Shown here: piece by piece, positions 60,888-64,000 of the stretch
How positions within the stretch are numbered: position 1 is the stretch's first letter
Layout of the letters: every line of letters starts with the position of its first letter
Origin: an uncultured Dysosmobacter sp.
GTDB taxonomy: Bacteria > Bacillota > Clostridia > Oscillospirales > Oscillospiraceae
Direction: 5' to 3'
Length of the DNA stretch: 64,000 nt
NCBI GenBank assembly: GCA_947625655.1
Contig: CANQPD010000002.1
Span: 186,001-250,000, forward strand
The notes under the pieces: generated by a model
Told to the model about the DNA's origin: nothing
Seen by the model: the letters and a program-made list of their open reading frames with translations, nothing else
Database searches by the model: none
Program-made: the position numbers and the translations under genes

Positions 60888-61535
60888 GTGAAATCGGTTC
60901 TTTTGATTGGCTTGGGGCGCTTTGGACGGCACATGGCCGAAAAGCTGCGGGAGCTGCGCCATGAGGTGCTGGCGGTGGACCGGAACGAACAGCGGGTCAA
61001 TGAGATCCTGCCCCTGGTGACAAACGCCCAGATCGGGGACAGCACCAGCGAACAGTTTATTGACTCGCTGGGCGTCCGGAATTTTGACCTGTGCGTCGTG
61101 GCCATCGGCGACGATTTTCAAAGTTCGCTGGAGACCACCGCGCTTTTAAAAGAACACGGAGCGCCCTTTGTGCTGGCCCGGGCCAGCCGTGACGTACACG
61201 CCAAATTCCTCCTGCGCAACGGCGCGGATGACGTGATCTACCCGGAGAAGCAGATGGCCTCCTGGGCGGCGGTGCGGTACAGCGCGGACCATATTTTCGA
61301 CTACATCCAGCTGACGGACGACCACTCTATTTTTGAAACGGCGGTGCCCGCCGCCTGGATCGGCAAGACCATTGTGGAGCTGGCGGTGCGTCAGAAGTAC
61401 CACATCAACATTCTGGCGACAAAGTACGAGGGCAGGCTGGAGCCTCTGCCCGGCCCGGCCCACCGCTTCCGTGGGGACGAGACGGTCTTTGTCTTAGGCA
61501 GCAACCGGGACGTGCAGCGATTTGTGAGCTTGTGA
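60888..61535 (+). CDS. trkA: TrkA/KtrA-type K+ transporter regulatory subunit
   Basis: 215 residues from GTG 60888 (AAAGGAAGG upstream). An RCK-N domain with Rossmann motif LIGLGRFGRHMAEKL and AIGDDFQSSLETTALL binds nucleotide; a C-terminal RCK-C domain (TIVELAVRQKYHINILA) follows. It is the cytoplasmic ring that gates the TrkH/KtrB channel. It begins 15 bases after the trkH stop codon. The KtrA length (about 220) rather than double-length TrkA indicates the Ktr-type system. Confidence 0.94.
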   Translation: MKSVLLIGLGRFGRHMAEKLRELRHEVLAVDRNEQRVNEILPLVTNAQIGDSTSEQFIDSLGVRNFDLCVVAIGDDFQSSLETTALLKEHGAPFVLARASRDVHAKFLLRNGADDVIYPEKQMASWAAVRYSADHIFDYIQLTDDHSIFETAVPAAWIGKTIVELAVRQKYHINILATKYEGRLEPLPGPAHRFRGDETVFVLGSNRDVQRFVSL

Positions 61536-61737
61536 GGGGCTTGTGAGCACGTGCTTTTGGGCACGGCCGTGCCTGCGCGAGGCGCAAGGCGCAAAAGCGG
61601 CCGAAAACCCGGCAGAAGGAAGATGGGGAACGCGCCGTGGGCGGAATCGCCTATCAGGTTTGCCGCGGCACGGATGTTCGCAGGTCTTTTTATGTAAAAG
61701 CGATTCGCGGGAAGCGGGCAGACAAGCCGCCCGCAAA

Positions 61738-61777
61738 AAAGCGTTTGGCTTGCCGCTTGCGGCAAGCCAAACGCTTT
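61738..61777. terminator. Bidirectional terminator between trkA and an SDR gene
   Basis: Nineteen-base arms (AAAGCGTTTGGCTTGCCGC and its complement) with a two-base gap; A-rich flank on the left gives a T-run on the minus strand. The rest of the gap between 61536 and 61900 has hairpin-forming GC-rich sequence but no gene that I can support. Confidence 0.9.
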
Positions 61778-61900
61778 CTGCCCCGCCCATGGGCGGGCGG
61801 CTGCTTCGTCACGGGCCGGGAAATCCCCGAAAATCCGTCCGCCGCATGATCAACAGCCGCGGTATGTTTCCGCGCCGGGGATGGGCGCCCCCCGCGCCGG

Positions 61901-62710
61901 TCAATAAGCCGTATCGTATTCCCAGGGAGCGCCGCCGCACAGGCAGCCGCCGTCGATATGGTAGGCCTGGCCGGTCATGTAGGAGGAGGCGTCGGAGGCC
62001 AGCAGAATGGCCATGCCCACCAGCTCCTCCGGCGTGCCGGGGCGCTTCATGGCGATGCGCTCCCGCAGCCATGGGGCCCGGGTGGGATGGTCCCAGGTCA
62101 CCTGTGTCAGCTCTGTCAGGATATGGCCGGGACTGATGGCGTTGCAGCGGATGCCATACTGGGCGAATTCGACGGCCATGGACCGGGTCAGGGCGATCAC
62201 GCCGCTTTTGGAGGCGCCGTAGACGGAGCAGCCGCCCAGCATGCCCTCGTCATTATGGGAGCCGATGTTGATGATGTTTCCGGTCTTCCGTTTGTACATC
62301 TCCCGCGCCACCGCCTGGCTCACAAAAAACACGCCCTTCAGGTTCGTGTCGATGATGCGGTCATAGGTGGATTCCTCCACGTCCAGCAGGCCTTCCCGCT
62401 TGTTGATGCCCGCCACATTGAACAGCACATCGATCTTTCCGTATCGCTGGACGACCTCGTCCACACAGGGCTGGATCGTGGCGGTGTCCGCCACATCCAG
62501 GTAATGGGCGCTGGCCTTTCCGCCCTCGCTCCGGATGGTCTCCGCCAGAGCCCGGCACTTCTCCACGGTCCGGCCGCAGAGCGCCACCTCTCCGCCGGCT
62601 CTGGCCAGGCCCTGGCTGATGGCGGCGCCGATGCCGCCCGCCGCGCCGGTGACCAGGATGGTCTTTCCATCCAATCCAAACAGAGATTGCAGGTATTGAG
62701 CTTGTTCCAT
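61901..62710 (-). CDS. Short-chain dehydrogenase (gluconate 5-dehydrogenase/KduD-like)
   Basis: 269 residues from ATG 62710 (AAAGGAG upstream); an alternative start lies four codons upstream. Motifs: ILVTGAAGGIGAAISQ, NVAGINKREGLLD, IGSHNDEG with the catalytic Ser, and VYGASKSGVIALTRS with YxxxK. The C-terminal TGQAYHIDGGCLCG is typical of the KduD and gluconate 5-dehydrogenase group. It is a cytoplasmic NAD(P)-linked polyol or sugar-acid dehydrogenase. It lies directly downstream of an IclR regulator, suggesting sugar-acid control. Confidence 0.93.
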   Translation of the reverse strand: MEQAQYLQSLFGLDGKTILVTGAAGGIGAAISQGLARAGGEVALCGRTVEKCRALAETIRSEGGKASAHYLDVADTATIQPCVDEVVQRYGKIDVLFNVAGINKREGLLDVEESTYDRIIDTNLKGVFFVSQAVAREMYKRKTGNIINIGSHNDEGMLGGCSVYGASKSGVIALTRSMAVEFAQYGIRCNAISPGHILTELTQVTWDHPTRAPWLRERIAMKRPGTPEELVGMAILLASDASSYMTGQAYHIDGGCLCGGAPWEYDTAY

Positions 62711-62729
62711 ACGTTTCAGCACTCCTTTA

Positions 62730-63500
62730 TCATGTCATTGTGCAGCCCAGCAGGCGTGAAATGTTTTCGGCGGCTCTCTGAACTTCCCGGACCATGGTCT
62801 CCCAGTCCTCCTGCATCCGGTAATCCGGCCCGGAGATGCTGACGGCCGCCACCACCCGGCGGTTGATATCGTAAATGGGCGCGCCCACACAAATCAAACC
62901 GATCTCGATTTCTCCCCTGTCCACGGCAAAGCCCTGTATTTTTGCCTGGATCAGCTCGCCGCGCAGGCGCTCCGGGTCCGTGATGGTGTTGGCGGTCAGG
63001 GATTTTGCGTTTTGGCGCATCCAGCCGCAGTATTCCTCAATATATGCCGCGCTTTGCTCCGACAGCATGGCCTTTCCGCTGCTGGTGGCATAGGCTGGCG
63101 CGCGGCTCCCGACTTTGGTGTTGCAGACGATGGAGCGGTGGGTCTCGACTTTGTCCAAATAGAAAATGTCGTGGTCGATCAAGAGGCTCAAATTGATCGT
63201 CTCACGCACGGTGTCGCTGAGACGCTCCAATTCCGGCCGCGCCAGCTGGCGGAAATCGGACTGGCCCATAATGGAACTGGCCAGCATCATCAGGCGGGGC
63301 CCTACGCGGTAGCTCTTCCGGACGGGGTCCTGGACCAGATACTGCCGGTCCGTCAGGGTAGACACCTGCCGGAACACAGTCGTGGTGGGGAGGCCCAGTT
63401 GATCCACCAGCGCCTTCAGCGTCCATTCCGTCTCATGATCCATGAAGCACTCCAGGATTTGGAGCGCCCGGAGGATACTGGATATCTGCTCTTTTGCCAT
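62730..63500 (-). CDS. IclR-family transcriptional regulator
   Basis: 256 residues. The winged helix (WTLKALVDQLGLPTTTVFRQ) is followed by an IclR effector domain with INLSLLIDHDIFYLDKVETH, ATSSGKAMLSEQ and VSISGPDYRM. IclR proteins often repress sugar-acid or aromatic-acid genes. It lies upstream of the KduD-like SDR gene on the same strand and divergent from pyruvate:ferredoxin oxidoreductase. The palindrome at 63579-63598 is a likely binding site. Confidence 0.94.
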   Translation of the reverse strand: MAKEQISSILRALQILECFMDHETEWTLKALVDQLGLPTTTVFRQVSTLTDRQYLVQDPVRKSYRVGPRLMMLASSIMGQSDFRQLARPELERLSDTVRETINLSLLIDHDIFYLDKVETHRSIVCNTKVGSRAPAYATSSGKAMLSEQSAAYIEEYCGWMRQNAKSLTANTITDPERLRGELIQAKIQGFAVDRGEIEIGLICVGAPIYDINRRVVAAVSISGPDYRMQEDWETMVREVQRAAENISRLLGCTMT

Positions 63501-63556
63501 AAATTTATCTGCCTTTCGTAGAAAATGCCGGTTTTTTGAAGTTGTATCCTAAATGC

Positions 63557-63585
63557 TTGACAGGCCATTTTGAAAAGTTTATGAT
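63557..63585 (+). promoter_or_regulatory. Consensus promoter of the PFOR gene
   Basis: TTGACA (63557-63562) and TATGAT (63580-63585) are separated by exactly 17 bases. The transcript would have a leader of about 150 bases before the ATG at 63744, with a CTTTCCCC-TGT-GGGGGAAG stem within it. Confidence 0.88.
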
Positions 63586-63598
63586 AAGTATATCATAA
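63579..63598. promoter_or_regulatory. Palindromic operator overlapping the PFOR -10 box
   Basis: TTATGATA-AGTA-TATCATAA is a perfect 8-base dyad that covers the -10 element of the PFOR promoter, a position that would block RNA polymerase. The IclR-type regulator divergently encoded 79 bases away is the simplest candidate to bind it. Confidence 0.65.
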
Positions 63599-63653
63599 CC
63601 ATGGCAGTTTGTAAATTTTTTATCCGCATATTTTGGAATTTGATTTCGCATAA

Positions 63654-64000
<347 letters not shown>

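Noticed and set aside
61543..62136. A 197-codon plus-strand frame after trkA
   Set aside because: It crosses a strong terminator and runs antisense into an SDR gene; arginine-rich product without domain.

Overview
The window looks like chromosome from a Gram-positive anaerobe of the Clostridia, most likely an Oscillospiraceae-type gut bacterium. The evidence is strong AAGGAGG-type ribosome binding sites, lipoproteins with Clostridia-style lipoboxes, a pyruvate:ferredoxin oxidoreductase, GC-rich genes separated by AT-rich gaps, and many Clostridia-type domain families (TTT transporters, DUF4317, PucR/CdaR regulators). The species is inference only.

Layout. (1) 1-1088: left-hand debris of an integrative element (tyrosine integrase, excisionase-like gene, small element gene). 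(2) 1045-8111: minus-strand organic-acid operon (AraC regulator, tripartite tricarboxylate transporter TctB/C/A, a D-2-hydroxyacid dehydrogenase, a DHDPS-family aldolase and an Ldh2-type dehydrogenase). (3) 8593-11945: a DUF4143 ATPase, then decayed mobilisation genes (truncated relaxase, MobC-like protein, frameshifted excisionase-like gene, HTH protein) and an oriT-like stretch. (4) 12410-26755: second and larger sugar-acid island. It has a glycerate dehydrogenase-like enzyme and glycerate kinase; a minus-strand unit of PrpR-like regulator, racemase-family protein and OtnK kinase; and a divergent plus-strand unit of 2-hydroxyacid dehydrogenase, TctB/A/C, HpcH-type aldolase, DUF1537 kinase and CdaR. 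(5) 26989-28762: GGDEF and IS3 scraps, then a secreted protein of unknown function. (6) 28839-36183: a ferric/AfuA-type ABC transporter operon with an MBL-fold enzyme, divergent from an unusual LacI-solute-binding-domain fusion. (7) 36229-40673: DUF4317 and unknown genes, then a graveyard of a PucR regulator, a permease fragment and an esterase fragment. (8) 40753-49160: LysR-linked redox and hydrolase cluster (lipoprotein flavodoxin, two lipoprotein alpha/beta hydrolases, two aldo/keto reductases, flavin reductase, SDR, Fe-alcohol dehydrogenase). (9) 49554-61535: potassium uptake cluster (KdpDE, KdpFABC with two extra small membrane proteins, TrkH/TrkA). (10) 61901-64000: SDR and IclR genes, divergent from the start of pyruvate:ferredoxin oxidoreductase.

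How the parts work together. Islands 2 and 4 each pair an uptake system for small carboxylates with dehydrogenases, an aldolase and (in 4) kinases. The consistent reading is import of a hydroxylated sugar acid, oxidation or phosphorylation, aldol cleavage, and entry of glycerate/pyruvate-level products into glycolysis. The substrates cannot be read from sequence. The islands sit next to mobile-element remnants, which suggests acquisition by transfer. The Kdp and Trk genes form one K+ homeostasis locus controlled by KdpDE.

The most unusual items are: the PrpR-like regulator that has lost the GAFTGA loop and Walker B acids yet faces an array of GTTTCAA sites; the two small membrane genes inserted between kdpB and kdpC; the LacI-SBP fusion; and a five-hairpin array that may be a structured RNA.
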